A stretch of 64,000 nucleotides of DNA from Mycobacterium sp. 4858 (GTDB taxonomy: Bacteria > Actinomycetota > Actinomycetes > Mycobacteriales > Mycobacteriaceae), in contig NZ_LT968776.1 of NCBI RefSeq assembly GCF_900240975.1, positions 1,917,482 through 1,981,481 of the forward strand, given 5' to 3'. Within the stretch, counting starts at the first letter, position 1. Each line of letters opens with the position of its first letter. Under the pieces are notes generated by a model. That model searched no databases. It was not told where the DNA came from and saw only the letters and a program-made list of their open reading frames with translations. The position numbers were made by a program, and so were the translations under genes. Positions 1 to 8,270 of the stretch are shown here, piece after piece.

Positions 1-301
1 CCACCGGGCGTCCGGCGCCGCCGATCGCGTCGACGTCCTCGGGCTTGACCACCTCGGCGGTCACGTACACCAGCAGGTCGGCGTCGCGGTCGTCGGCGGT
101 TGTCACCGAGACGCCCGCGGCGGCTCCGGCGCCGCCCAGCGCGCGGGCCACCGTGCCACGGCCCACGCCGGGCCGCCCCCGGACGAGCACGCGCAGCGCG
201 GCGGCCGTTCGCTCGGCGATCTCCGTGACGCGCGGGTCGGCGTGGCCGGCGGCGAAGCGTGCCAGCTCGTCGACGAAATCCTGGTGTCCTTGTCCCCTCA
301 T
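1..301 (-). CDS. P-loop NTPase-like hypothetical protein (Rv0209-type), 3' end outside window
   Basis: The first about 100 residues are visible on the minus strand, starting at the ATG at 301-299 (MRGQGHQDFVDELARF...). A purine-rich GAGGGG lies just upstream of that ATG, and the next upstream in-frame ATG is cut off by TGA after four codons, so this start is favoured. Residues about 40-50 read GRPGVGRGTVAR, a Walker A-like P-loop, followed by a D/LLVYVTAE strand as in GTPase-like folds. The gene is divergent from trmB, as Rv0209 is from Rv0208c in M. tuberculosis. The C-terminus is outside the window and I can assign no function. Confidence 0.7.
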   Translation of the reverse strand, partial: MRGQGHQDFVDELARFAAGHADPRVTEIAERTAAALRVLVRGRPGVGRGTVARALGGAGAAAGVSVTTADDRDADLLVYVTAEVVKPEDVDAIGGAGRPV

Positions 302-472
302 ATCCCCTCAAATGTCCTGCATGCGGTTCGACGGGCCCGACCCGGGGGCCGATCGGGTTCCAGCGAATGGTGGCACCTGCGTCACTTTGATGCGAGCCAC
401 CGTTTGACTGTTACCAGCTGAAGGCAACTGTTGGGTATCAATCTGGACCAGGGGCGGCTACATCACCGGTTT

Positions 473-1252
473 ATGGGCCACCATGGACAAATGCATGCGC
501 AACCCGGGGTGGAAGTGTGTCCCGACGCGCCGGAGCAGTCGGATGGGACGCGCAACCAGCGCCATCTTCCTGCATCGACCTTCCGCTCCCGACGTTCCGC
601 CCTGTCCGACGCCCAGCGCCGGACCTGGGAACGGCTGTGGCCGGAGCTGGGCCTGTCCCTGGGCGCCCCGGCGCCCGAAGGCGCCGAGCCGCCGCTGGAC
701 ACCCGGGCGTGGTTCGGTCGCCGCGCGCCGCTGGTGCTCGAGATCGGTTGCGGCAGTGGCACATCGACCTTGTCGATGGCGAAGGAAGAGCCGGGGGTGG
801 ATGTGCTCGCGGTGGAGATCTACAAGCGGGGCCTGGCTCAGCTGCTGTGCGCGATCGACCGTGAGCACGTGGGCAACATCCGGTTGATCCGCGGCAACGC
901 GCTGGATGTGCTGCAGCGGTTGATCGCGCCCGGGTCGCTGACCGGGGTGCGGGTCTTCTTCCCCGACCCCTGGCCGAAGGCCCGTCACCACAAGCGCCGG
1001 TTTCTGCAGCCGGGCACGATTGGCCTGATCGCCGACCGGTTACTCCCTGGTGGTGTCCTCCACGTCGCGACGGACCACCCCGGCTACGCCGAACACATCG
1101 GCGCCTGCGGCGATGCCGAGCCGCGGCTGCGTCGCGCCGGTCCCGGCGCCGGGCTGCCGATCTCGGTGGTGCGGCCGACCACCAAATACGAGTCAAAGGC
1201 CCACGAAGCGGGCAGCGCCGTGACCGAATTCATCTGGCTACGACACGAGTAG
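473..1252 (+). CDS. trmB: tRNA (guanine-N7-)-methyltransferase TrmB
   Basis: Cytoplasmic SAM-dependent enzyme that makes m7G46 in the variable loop of tRNAs. The SAM-binding motif LEIGCGSGTSTL is at about residues 89-100. The TrmB signature FFPDPWPKARHHKRR follows at about 160-175, and the C-terminal TKYE motif near 230. The frame is open from a TTG at 431, but the ATG at 473 gives MGHHGQMHAQPG, which resembles the N-terminus of the M. tuberculosis protein, and a length (259 aa) close to its about 263. It is followed after 3 nt by the NYN-domain gene and then mmpL3, an arrangement conserved in mycobacteria. Confidence 0.93.
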   Translation: MGHHGQMHAQPGVEVCPDAPEQSDGTRNQRHLPASTFRSRRSALSDAQRRTWERLWPELGLSLGAPAPEGAEPPLDTRAWFGRRAPLVLEIGCGSGTSTLSMAKEEPGVDVLAVEIYKRGLAQLLCAIDREHVGNIRLIRGNALDVLQRLIAPGSLTGVRVFFPDPWPKARHHKRRFLQPGTIGLIADRLLPGGVLHVATDHPGYAEHIGACGDAEPRLRRAGPGAGLPISVVRPTTKYESKAHEAGSAVTEFIWLRHE

Positions 1253-1255
1253 GCG

Positions 1256-1963
1256 ATGACTATGAGCCTGGCGGAAGAACAGACCGCGGCAGATCCCCTG
1301 GCGGCGTTGCCCGACGACTCGCTGGGCGGCTTCTCGCCGCCGGGCGGGCGCGTCCTGCTGGTGTGGGACGCACCCAACCTCGACATGGGGCTCGGCTCGA
1401 TCCTGGGCCGGCGGCCCACCGCCCTGGAGCGTCCGCGGTTCGACGCCCTGGGACGCTGGCTGCTGGCGCGCACGGCCGAGGTCAGCGCCGCCCGGCCGGG
1501 TGTCGTGGTCGAGCCCGAGGCCACCGTCTTCACCAACATCGCACCGGGCAGCGCCGAAGTCGTGCGGCCCTGGGTCGACGCCCTGCGCAACGTAGGGTTC
1601 GCGGTGTTCGCCAAGCCGAAGATCGACGAGGACAGCGACGTCGACCGCGACATGCTCGCCCACATCGAACTGCGGCGCAGCGAAGGGCTGGCGGCGCTGG
1701 TGGTGGCCTCGGCCGACGGGCAGGCGTTTCGTCAACCGCTGGAGGAGATAGCGCGCAGCGGAGTCGCCGTCCAGGTCATCGGATTTCGCGAACATGCGAG
1801 TTGGGCGCTAGCGTCGGATACCTTGGACTTCGTCGACCTGGAAGACATCAGCGGTGTATTCCGGGAGCCATTGCCGCGAATCGGCCTGGATTCGCTGCCT
1901 GACCAGGGAGCATGGCTGCAGCCGTTCCGGCCGCTGTCCGCTCTGTTGACCGCGCGTGTGTGA
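1256..1963 (+). CDS. NYN-domain protein (Rv0207c-type), putative RNase fold
   Basis: A 235-aa protein with the NYN/PIN-like opening strand RVLLVWDAPNLDMGLG at about residues 31-46. Acidic residues (IDEDSDVDRDM) lie near 122-132, and a VVASADGQAF strand near 150. NYN domains belong to the PIN nuclease superfamily and usually bind a metal through such aspartates, so an RNA-processing role is plausible but unproven. It starts 3 nt after trmB, suggesting co-transcription, and is followed by mmpL3 after 60 nt. A second ATG two codons in (1262) is an alternative start. Confidence 0.8.
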   Translation: MTMSLAEEQTAADPLAALPDDSLGGFSPPGGRVLLVWDAPNLDMGLGSILGRRPTALERPRFDALGRWLLARTAEVSAARPGVVVEPEATVFTNIAPGSAEVVRPWVDALRNVGFAVFAKPKIDEDSDVDRDMLAHIELRRSEGLAALVVASADGQAFRQPLEEIARSGVAVQVIGFREHASWALASDTLDFVDLEDISGVFREPLPRIGLDSLPDQGAWLQPFRPLSALLTARV

Positions 1964-2023
1964 CACTGGCTTGGAAACCGAAAGACACCACGCGGGTCGT
2001 TAACGATCCAGTAAGGAGCTTGC

Positions 2024-4889
2024 GTGTTCGCCTGGTGGGGTCGAACTGTGTACCGGTACCGGTACATCGTGATCGGGGTCACGGTAGCTCTGTGCCTGCT
2101 GGGTGGGGTTTTCGGGATGAGCCTCGGCAAGCATGTCACACAGAGCGGCTTCTACGACGAGGGCAGCCAATCCGTGAAGGCCTCGGTGCTGGGCGACCAG
2201 ACCTACGGCCGCGACCGCACCAGCCACATCGTCGCCACCTTCACCGCCCCGCCGGGCAAAACGGTGGACGACGCGGCATGGCGCGACAAGATCGTCTCCG
2301 AGCTCAACAAGTTCAAGGCCGACCACCCCGACCAGGTCGTCGGGTGGGCCGGCTGGCTGGCGGCCCCCGACAGCACGAACCCCCTGATCAAGGGCATGGT
2401 CAGCGAGGACAAGAAGCACACCTTCGTGTCCATCCCGCTCAAGGGTGACGACGACGACAGCATCCTCAACAATTACAAGGCCATCGCGCCCGACTTGCAG
2501 AAGCTCGACGGCGGCACCGTGCAGCTGGCCGGCCTCGAGCCCATCGCCAACGCCCTGACCGGCACCATCGCCACGGACCAGCGCCGCATGGAGGTCCTTG
2601 CTGTCCCGATGGTGGCGGTGGTCCTGTTCCTGGTGTTCGGCGGCGCGGTCGCAGCGGGCCTGCCCGCCATCGTGGGTGGGCTCAGCATCGCGGGCTCGCT
2701 GGGCATCCTGCGACTGGTCGCCGTGTTCGGGCCTGTGCACTATTTCGCCCAGCCGGTGGTGTCGCTGATCGGCCTGGGTATCGCGATCGACTACGGGCTT
2801 TTCGTGGTGAGCAGGTTCCGGGAGGAGATCGCCGAGGGCTACGACACCGAGACCGCCGTGCGGCGCACCGTGATGACGGCCGGGCGCACCGTGACGTTCT
2901 CGGCGGTCCTGATCATCGCGTCGAGCGCCAGCCTGCTGGTGCTGCCGCAGGGCTTCGTGCACTCGCTGACCTACGCGATCTTCGCCGCGGTGGGACTTGC
3001 CGCGTTGCTGTCGATCACTTTCCTGCCGGCCTGCCTGGGTATCCTCGGGCGCCACGTCGACGCGCTGGGCGTGCGGACCGCATTCCGGGTGCCGTTCCTG
3101 CGGAACTGGAGGTGGTCGCGGGCCTACCTGAACTGGCTGGCCGACCGGCTGCAGAAGACCAAGACCCGCGAAGAGGTGGAGGCCGGCTTCTGGGGCAAGC
3201 TGGTCAACTGGGTGATGAAGCGGCCGCTGGCGTTCGCCATCCCGATCGCCGTCGGCATGATCCTCCTCGTCATCCCGCTGAGCAACCTGTCGTTCGGCGG
3301 CATGAGCGAGAAGTACCTGCCGCCAACCAATTCCGTGCGCCAGGCGCAGGAACACTTCGACAAGCTCTTCCCCGGCTACCGCACCGAGCAGCTGACGATG
3401 GTGATCCAGAGCACCAACGGCAGCAAGGTCACCGACCAGCAGGTCGCCGACATCCGCAACCGGATCTCCTCGATCGGCGGGTTCACCGACAAGACCTGGG
3501 AGGAGCGGCCGTGCCCAACCGTCGCGGGCAACCCCTGCGTCGCCGGACCGAACGGGACCACGGTGCCCAAGGACGGCTCGGTGCGCGTTATTCAGAACGG
3601 CCTGCTCAATAAGAACGACGCCGCCAAGAAGATCAGCGAGCTCCGGGCGATAAATCCGCCGAAGGGCCTCAACCTCTATGTCGGCGGCACCCCCGCCCTG
3701 GAGCAGGACAGCATCCACAGCCTGTTCGACAAGGCTCCGCTGATGCTGGTGTTCCTGCTGGGCGCCACGCTGCTGTTGATGTTCCTGGCGTTCGGATCGG
3801 TGGTGTTGCCGGTCAAGGCGGTGCTGATGAGCGCGCTGACACTCGGGTCGACGATGGGCATCCTGACGTGGATCTTCGTCGACGGCCACCTGTCGGGCGT
3901 GCTCAACTTCACCCCGACCCCCCTGATGGTGGTGGTGATCGCACTGGTGGTCGCGGTGGGCTTCGGCCTGGCCACCGACTACGAGGTGTTCCTGGTGTCG
4001 CGCATGGTCGAGGCGCGCGAACGCGGCATGTCGACGGCGGAAGCGATCCGGATCGGCACCGCGACAACCGGGCGCCTGATCACGGCCGCCGCCCTGGTGC
4101 TGGCCGTGGTGGCGAGCTCGTTCGTATTCTCCGACCTGGTGCTGATGAAGTATCTGGCATTCGGCCTGATGGCGGCGCTGCTGCTGGACGCCACCGTGGT
4201 TCGCATGTTCCTGGTGCCCTCGGTGATGAAGCTGCTCGGCGACGACTGCTGGTGGGCCCCCCGCTGGGCCCGGCGGCTGCAGAACAGGATCGGGCTGGGC
4301 GAGATCGACCTGCCCGACGAGCGCAAGCGGCCCACCCTCAACGGGCGGCCCGCGCGGCCGCCGGTCGGGGCCAGCCTGGTCGCCGCCGCGCCACGCGCGC
4401 CGCACGACCCCACCCACCCCGCCGCCCTCGAGCCGTCGCGCGCGACGCGTCCGGGGCCGGCGGAGCCCAAGCCCATTCCGGATGTGCCCACGCGCGCCGC
4501 GGCCCCCCCGGCCGACGCCGCCGGCACCGCCCGCCTGCAAACCAGGCCCGGTCAGCCGACGGACCCGCAATCTCCCCCCCTCTCTATTCTCCGGCACCGT
4601 CAAATGTTTATAAGAGCCACCCCCGGGCCCGGCCGCGCCGCCGCCACCACCGTCGGGCGGCCAGACCCGGGCGATTCCGGTGCCCACCAACCGCACCGAC
4701 GACCCCGCCGATGCGGCCGAACCCACCACCGCGTTCCCGTCGATGCGGCCGGAGGGTGCCGACTCCGACGCGGCCACCGAGAAGTTGAACTCCCCCGGGC
4801 AGAGCGAGAACGGCGATGCGCGCCAGCGCCGTCGCTCCGGCGGCGGCCTGTCCGCCCAGGACCTGCTGCGCCGCGAGGGACGGCTCTAA
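2024..4889 (+). CDS. mmpL3: MmpL3, trehalose monomycolate flippase; frame broken near the 3' end by adapter-like DNA
   Basis: Essential inner-membrane RND-family transporter that flips trehalose monomycolate for mycolic-acid envelope assembly. It starts at GTG 2024 (MFAWWGRTVYRYRYIVIG) with AAGGAG about 8 nt upstream. Both proton-relay Asp-Tyr pairs are present: D256-Y257 in IAIDYGLFVVSRFREE, and D652-Y653 in LATDYEVFLVSR. The RND two-half topology is intact through residue about 740, followed by the usual Pro/Ala-rich cytosolic tail. The original frame runs on to a spurious stop at 5035. The authentic C-terminus (..TEKLNSPG.., ending AQDLLRREGRL) is in another frame and ends at 4889. The switch coincides with adapter-like sequence at 4570-4620. 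Without it the protein would be about 940 aa, close to the 944 of M. tuberculosis, so I read this as an intact gene damaged in assembly. Confidence 0.93.
4570..4620 (+). other. Illumina Nextera i5 adapter-like sequence (assembly artefact)
   Basis: Bases 4580-4587 are CTCTCTAT, identical to Nextera i5 index S502. Bases 4588-4601 match the following adapter block TCGTCGGCAGCGTC at 11 of 14 positions. Bases 4602-4620 match the transposase mosaic end AGATGTGTATAAGAGACAG at 15 of 19. All three are in the correct order and spacing with no gaps (34 of 41). The preceding ATCT plus poly-C at 4570-4579 resembles the end of the P5 sequence (ATCTACAC) with errors. The mismatches fit low-quality read ends. 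This element lies exactly where the mmpL3 frame changes. Confidence 0.92.
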
Positions 4890-4895
4890 AACCGG

Positions 4896-6053
4896 CTAGC
4901 GGCCCGAGCCCGACTTCGCCTCGGGCTCGTCTGGTTCCGCCTGCAGGATCGCGCCGCCGGATCCGGCCTCCTCGGTCTGCTTCTCGGCCTCGGCGGCCGG
5001 ATCCGGGGCGAGCAGCACCTGCATGGCGTTGTTGAGGAAGGCGACCGTAGGCACGGCCAGCAGCGCGCCGACTATTCCGCCGAGCACGCCGCCGGTGGAG
5101 ATCGCCAGCACCACCCCGAGGGGGTGGATCGACACCGCGCGGCCCATCACCAGCGGCTGCAGCACGTGGGCCTCGAGTTGGTTCACCGCGATCAGCAGGC
5201 CGAGCGTGATCAGCGCGTACACGATGCCCTTGGCCAGCAGGGCGACCACCACCGCCACCAGGCCCGAGATCAGGGCACCGACGAGCGGGATGAACGCGCC
5301 CAGGAACACCAGCGAGGCCAGCGGCAGCGCCAACGGGATGCCCATGATCGCCAGGCCCGTCCCGACGCCGGCCGCATCGGTCAGGGCCACCAGGAACGTC
5401 GCGCGCACGTAGCCGGTCAGCGACCCGTAGCCGGCGCGGCCCGCCTCGCTCACCCGGTCGCGGACGTCGGCCGGGAAAATCTTGGACACGTAGGCCCAGA
5501 TGTTGCGGCCGCCGTAGAGGAAGAAGATCAGCGTGAACAGCACCAGCACCGCCGCGGTGACCAACTCGGTGATGGTGGCCGCGGTGGACAAGGCGCCGCT
5601 TTCCAGCTTCGCCTGGTTGTTGCGCAGCGCCTCGATGGCGGCGTTTCCGGCGTTGTCGATCTGTTCGCTGCGCAGGTGGGCCGGGCCGTGGATGAGCCAC
5701 CGCCGGGTGGACTCGATGCTGCGGGTTACCTGTTCGGTCAGGCCCGGCACGCCGTCGATGAACTGGATGACGACGAACGCGAGGATGCCGCCCAGGATCC
5801 CGAACCCGCCCAGCAGCACCAACGTCACCGCCCCACCGCGGGGCAGGCCGCGCCGGTCGAGCCAGTCCACCACCGGCAGCAGCAGCGCGCTGAGCAGCAG
5901 CGCCACCAGCACCGGGACGACGATGACCTCGAGCCTCTTCACCACCCACAGCAGCGCGATCAGCGCGGCGAGGATGATCAGCAAACGCCAGGCCCAGGCT
6001 GCGGTCTTACGGACAAGGGGTTCGACCGAAGCGTCGTCGGTGTTTGCCGGCAT
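4896..6053 (-). CDS. AI-2E/PerM-type membrane transporter (Rv0205-type)
   Basis: A 385-aa polytopic inner-membrane protein of the AI-2E transporter (PerM/TqsA, UPF0118) superfamily. Hydrophobic pairs lie near residues 20-60 ([15 protein letters not shown]...[31 protein letters not shown]), with the long amphipathic region and C-terminal helix cluster typical of the family. The conserved segment [13 protein letters not shown] is at about 250-262 and [17 protein letters not shown] near 310. It converges on mmpL3 with a 6-nt gap. The substrate is unknown. Family members have been linked to signal export or Na+/H+ exchange, so the AI-2 label should not be taken literally. Confidence 0.88.
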   Translation of the reverse strand: MPANTDDASVEPLVRKTAAWAWRLLIILAALIALLWVVKRLEVIVVPVLVALLLSALLLPVVDWLDRRGLPRGGAVTLVLLGGFGILGGILAFVVIQFIDGVPGLTEQVTRSIESTRRWLIHGPAHLRSEQIDNAGNAAIEALRNNQAKLESGALSTAATITELVTAAVLVLFTLIFFLYGGRNIWAYVSKIFPADVRDRVSEAGRAGYGSLTGYVRATFLVALTDAAGVGTGLAIMGIPLALPLASLVFLGAFIPLVGALISGLVAVVVALLAKGIVYALITLGLLIAVNQLEAHVLQPLVMGRAVSIHPLGVVLAISTGGVLGGIVGALLAVPTVAFLNNAMQVLLAPDPAAEAEKQTEEAGSGGAILQAEPDEPEAKSGSGR

Positions 6054-6128
6054 TGGGTGAGCCTATCCGGCGGGAGGCACCGCCAAACCTGCGAAGACCC
6101 GCCCCGACACCGGGCGGGCGGGTGCGGG

Positions 6129-6170
6129 TCGGCACGATCCGGTTACGACTCGGCACGATCCGGTTACGAC
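6129..6170. repeat. Two tandem copies of a 21-nt repeat in a divergent promoter region
   Basis: The 21-mer TCGGCACGATCCGGTTACGAC occurs twice back to back (6129-6149 and 6150-6170), identical in both copies. It lies in the 189-nt gap between the permease gene (leftward, start 6053) and the UPF0104-type gene (rightward, start 6243). A head-to-tail repeat here could be a pair of regulator sites or a short VNTR. No function can be read from the sequence. Confidence 0.85.
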
Positions 6171-6242
6171 CCCGGAACTTCCAAGACACGGTCGGAGGCG
6201 CGCGGCGATCCCCGCGCCACCTGCACCGTTACCCTAAATCAC

Positions 6243-7412
6243 GTGTCGCACGACGCACCCGCCCGCAATCTCGACTTCCCGCGCGAAGAGGCCCCGCGCG
6301 GGAAGTACTGGTGGGTCCGATGGGTGATCCTCGGCATCGTCGCGATCGTGCTTGCCGTTGAGGTCGCGCTGGGCTGGCATCAGCTGGCCAAGGCCTGGAT
6401 GAGCCTGTACGAGGCGAACTGGTGGTGGCTGCTGGCGTCGGTGGTGGCGTCGGCCGCGTCGATGCACAGCTTCGCGCAAATCCAGCGCACGTTGCTCCGA
6501 TCGGCCGGCGTGCACGTCAAGCAATTGCGGTCCGAGGCCGCCATCTATGCCGCCAACTCACTGAGCACCACGCTGCCCGGGGGGCCGGTGCTGTCGGCGA
6601 CGTTTTTGCTTCGGCAGCAACGGCTTTGGGGCGCTTCGACGGTGGTGGCGTCGTGGCAGCTGGTGATGGGCGGCGTCCTGCAGGCCGTGGGACTGGCGCT
6701 ACTGGGGCTGGGCGGGGCGTTCTTCCTCGGCGCGAAGAACAACCCGTTCTCGTTGCTGTTCACCCTGGGCGGCTTCGTCGCGTTGCTGATCCTCGCCCAG
6801 GCGGTCGCATCGCGGCCGGAGCTCATCGACGGCATCGGCTGCCGGGTGTTGTCCTGGGTCAACTCCGTCCGGGGCCGGCCCGCCGACGCCGGTCTGGACA
6901 GGTGGCGCCAGACGCTGATGCAGCTCGAATCGGTGAGCCTGGGCCGGCGCGACCTGGGGGTGGCGTTCGGCTGGTCGATGTTCAACTGGGTCGCCGACGT
7001 GGCCTGCCTCGGCTTCGCGGCGTACGCCGCCGGGGATCACGCGTCGGTCGCCGGGCTCACGGTGGCCTACGCGGCCGCCCGCGCCGTCGGCACGATACCG
7101 CTGATGCCGGGCGGGCTGTTGGTGGTGGAGGCGGTGCTGGTGCCCGGGCTGGTGTCCAGCGGCATGTCGTTGCCCAACGCGATCTCGGCCATGTTGATCT
7201 ACCGGCTGATCAGCTGGTTGCTCATGTCCGCCATCGGCTGGGTGGTGTTCTTCTTCGTGTTCCGCACCGAGAACGTCGCCGTCCCGGATGACGAGGAGGC
7301 CGCGCCGGCGGCCGAACCGACGGCGCCTCAGGGCCGGCCCGCCGGCGATCCGACGGAGACCGCCCTGCAGGGCCCGTTGCCGCCCGACCGGACCGCGGAA
7401 ACCGAAAGCTAG
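6243..7412 (+). CDS. UPF0104/LPG-synthase-TM-type integral membrane protein (Rv0204c-type)
   Basis: A 389-aa protein with about eight membrane segments, of the lysylphosphatidylglycerol synthetase TM-region (YbhN/UPF0104) family, often regarded as flippase-like. The GTG at 6243 gives MSHDAPARNLDFPREEAPRGKYWWVRW, matching the mycobacterial orthologues. The frame is open far upstream, but that part is antisense to the permease gene. Family features include SLSTTLPGGPVLSATFLLRQQ at about 104-124 and RAVGTIPLMPGGLLVVEAVL near 285. The soluble acyl/aminoacyl-transferase domain of MprF is absent. The last 4 nt overlap the convergent heme-binding protein gene. Confidence 0.85.
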   Translation: MSHDAPARNLDFPREEAPRGKYWWVRWVILGIVAIVLAVEVALGWHQLAKAWMSLYEANWWWLLASVVASAASMHSFAQIQRTLLRSAGVHVKQLRSEAAIYAANSLSTTLPGGPVLSATFLLRQQRLWGASTVVASWQLVMGGVLQAVGLALLGLGGAFFLGAKNNPFSLLFTLGGFVALLILAQAVASRPELIDGIGCRVLSWVNSVRGRPADAGLDRWRQTLMQLESVSLGRRDLGVAFGWSMFNWVADVACLGFAAYAAGDHASVAGLTVAYAAARAVGTIPLMPGGLLVVEAVLVPGLVSSGMSLPNAISAMLIYRLISWLLMSAIGWVVFFFVFRTENVAVPDDEEAAPAAEPTAPQGRPAGDPTETALQGPLPPDRTAETES

Positions 7413-7942
7413 CCGGCGGTGTTGCCGCGCGGCGGACCCGACAGCGGGCTGGCGGGTGCGGCGGGACCCGTGGCGGCCGGCGGGCCGGCCAGCGGCAGCG
7501 CCCCCGCCGCGTTGCCCGGCAGGGCGGGCAGGCCACCGGCCGCGCCCCGCGCCTGCTGCATCATGCCCATCGCCTGGGGCGGCGAGATCGGCAGCTTGCA
7601 CTGCAGTGACAGGTTGGTCAGCGGCTGGGCGATCGACGTCATGTCGCCGGCAACCTTGGGGTTGGCCTCGAAGTAGGACTTCAAACCGGTCATCGACTGC
7701 GGTCCCGCCTGCTGCTGCAGCATCGAGGTCATCGTCTGGTTGGTCTCCGGGTGCGAGTCCAGGTAGTCGCCCATCGACTTGGACACCGAACCGATCGTCC
7801 GAGCGACTTCGCTGGCCGCGCACGGGTCGCCGGCGCCGGTCGCCGGTGGACCCGCCAGGACCGCCAGCGCGGCACCCGGCAGGGTGGCGGCGATCAGGCC
7901 GGCGAAGATTCTGCGGCGCCCGGTCGCGGTGCCTCTCGTCAT
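7409..7942 (-). CDS. Secreted heme-binding (hemophore-like) protein, Rv0203-type
   Basis: A 177-aa exported protein. The ATG at 7942 has AAGGAG 6 nt upstream. It encodes a Tat/Sec-like signal (RRRIFAGLIAATLPGAALAVLA, residues 9-30). The mature part has MGDYLDSH with Y60 and H64, which correspond to the Tyr and His heme ligands reported for M. tuberculosis Rv0203. The third ligand position cannot be identified with confidence. Rv0203 passes heme to MmpL3 and MmpL11, and here too the gene sits between them. The C-terminal about 45 residues are an Ala/Pro/Gly-rich extension, making it longer than the about 136-aa M. tuberculosis protein. Confidence 0.85.
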   Translation of the reverse strand: MTRGTATGRRRIFAGLIAATLPGAALAVLAGPPATGAGDPCAASEVARTIGSVSKSMGDYLDSHPETNQTMTSMLQQQAGPQSMTGLKSYFEANPKVAGDMTSIAQPLTNLSLQCKLPISPPQAMGMMQQARGAAGGLPALPGNAAGALPLAGPPAATGPAAPASPLSGPPRGNTAG

Positions 7943-8270
7943 GGAAACTCCTTCACGGTTTGCGACGTCGCGCGCAGCACCGGCGCCTCGCAAACGGCTG
8001 CAATAGACGGCCTCAACGATCGCGGAGTTCCCAGGGCCCCGCGGGCCATCCGACATCCTGCCATCGCCGTCGGCGCCCCTGCCAGCCCGCGTGAGCACGT
8101 GTGAGGAAAATCCCGCCCGGTAACCGGTTCACAACTACTTGGCAGCGTCTTGGCAACAAGCCCGTCGTTGCAGCTCAGCTGCCAGAAAGCACACATGATC
8201 CACAGGCCGCTGCGGTATCCTCGCCAGCACGCGTAAGCGACACACGGGGAGTGGAGAAATCCAGCAGTTA
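7943..8270. other. 328-nt intergenic region between hemophore gene and mmpL11
   Basis: No convincing coding region. It should hold the divergent promoters for the leftward hemophore gene and rightward mmpL11. Visible elements are an 8-bp palindrome AACCGGTT (8123-8130), a direct repeat CTTGGCA-gcgt-CTTGGCA shortly after it, and TATCCT near 8216, which could be a -10 box. GGGGAGTGGAG upstream of 8271 is the probable mmpL11 ribosome-binding site. Confidence 0.5.

Noticed and set aside
2000-4777. 925-aa open frame on the minus strand opposite mmpL3
   Set aside because: A high-GC shadow of mmpL3: Gly/Arg/His-rich with no domain. Its N-terminal part includes translated adapter sequence.
5124-6242. 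Upstream extension of the UPF0104-type gene to 762 aa
   Set aside because: The extension is antisense to the permease gene and has the composition of a shadow frame. Conserved protein sequence starts at GTG 6243.
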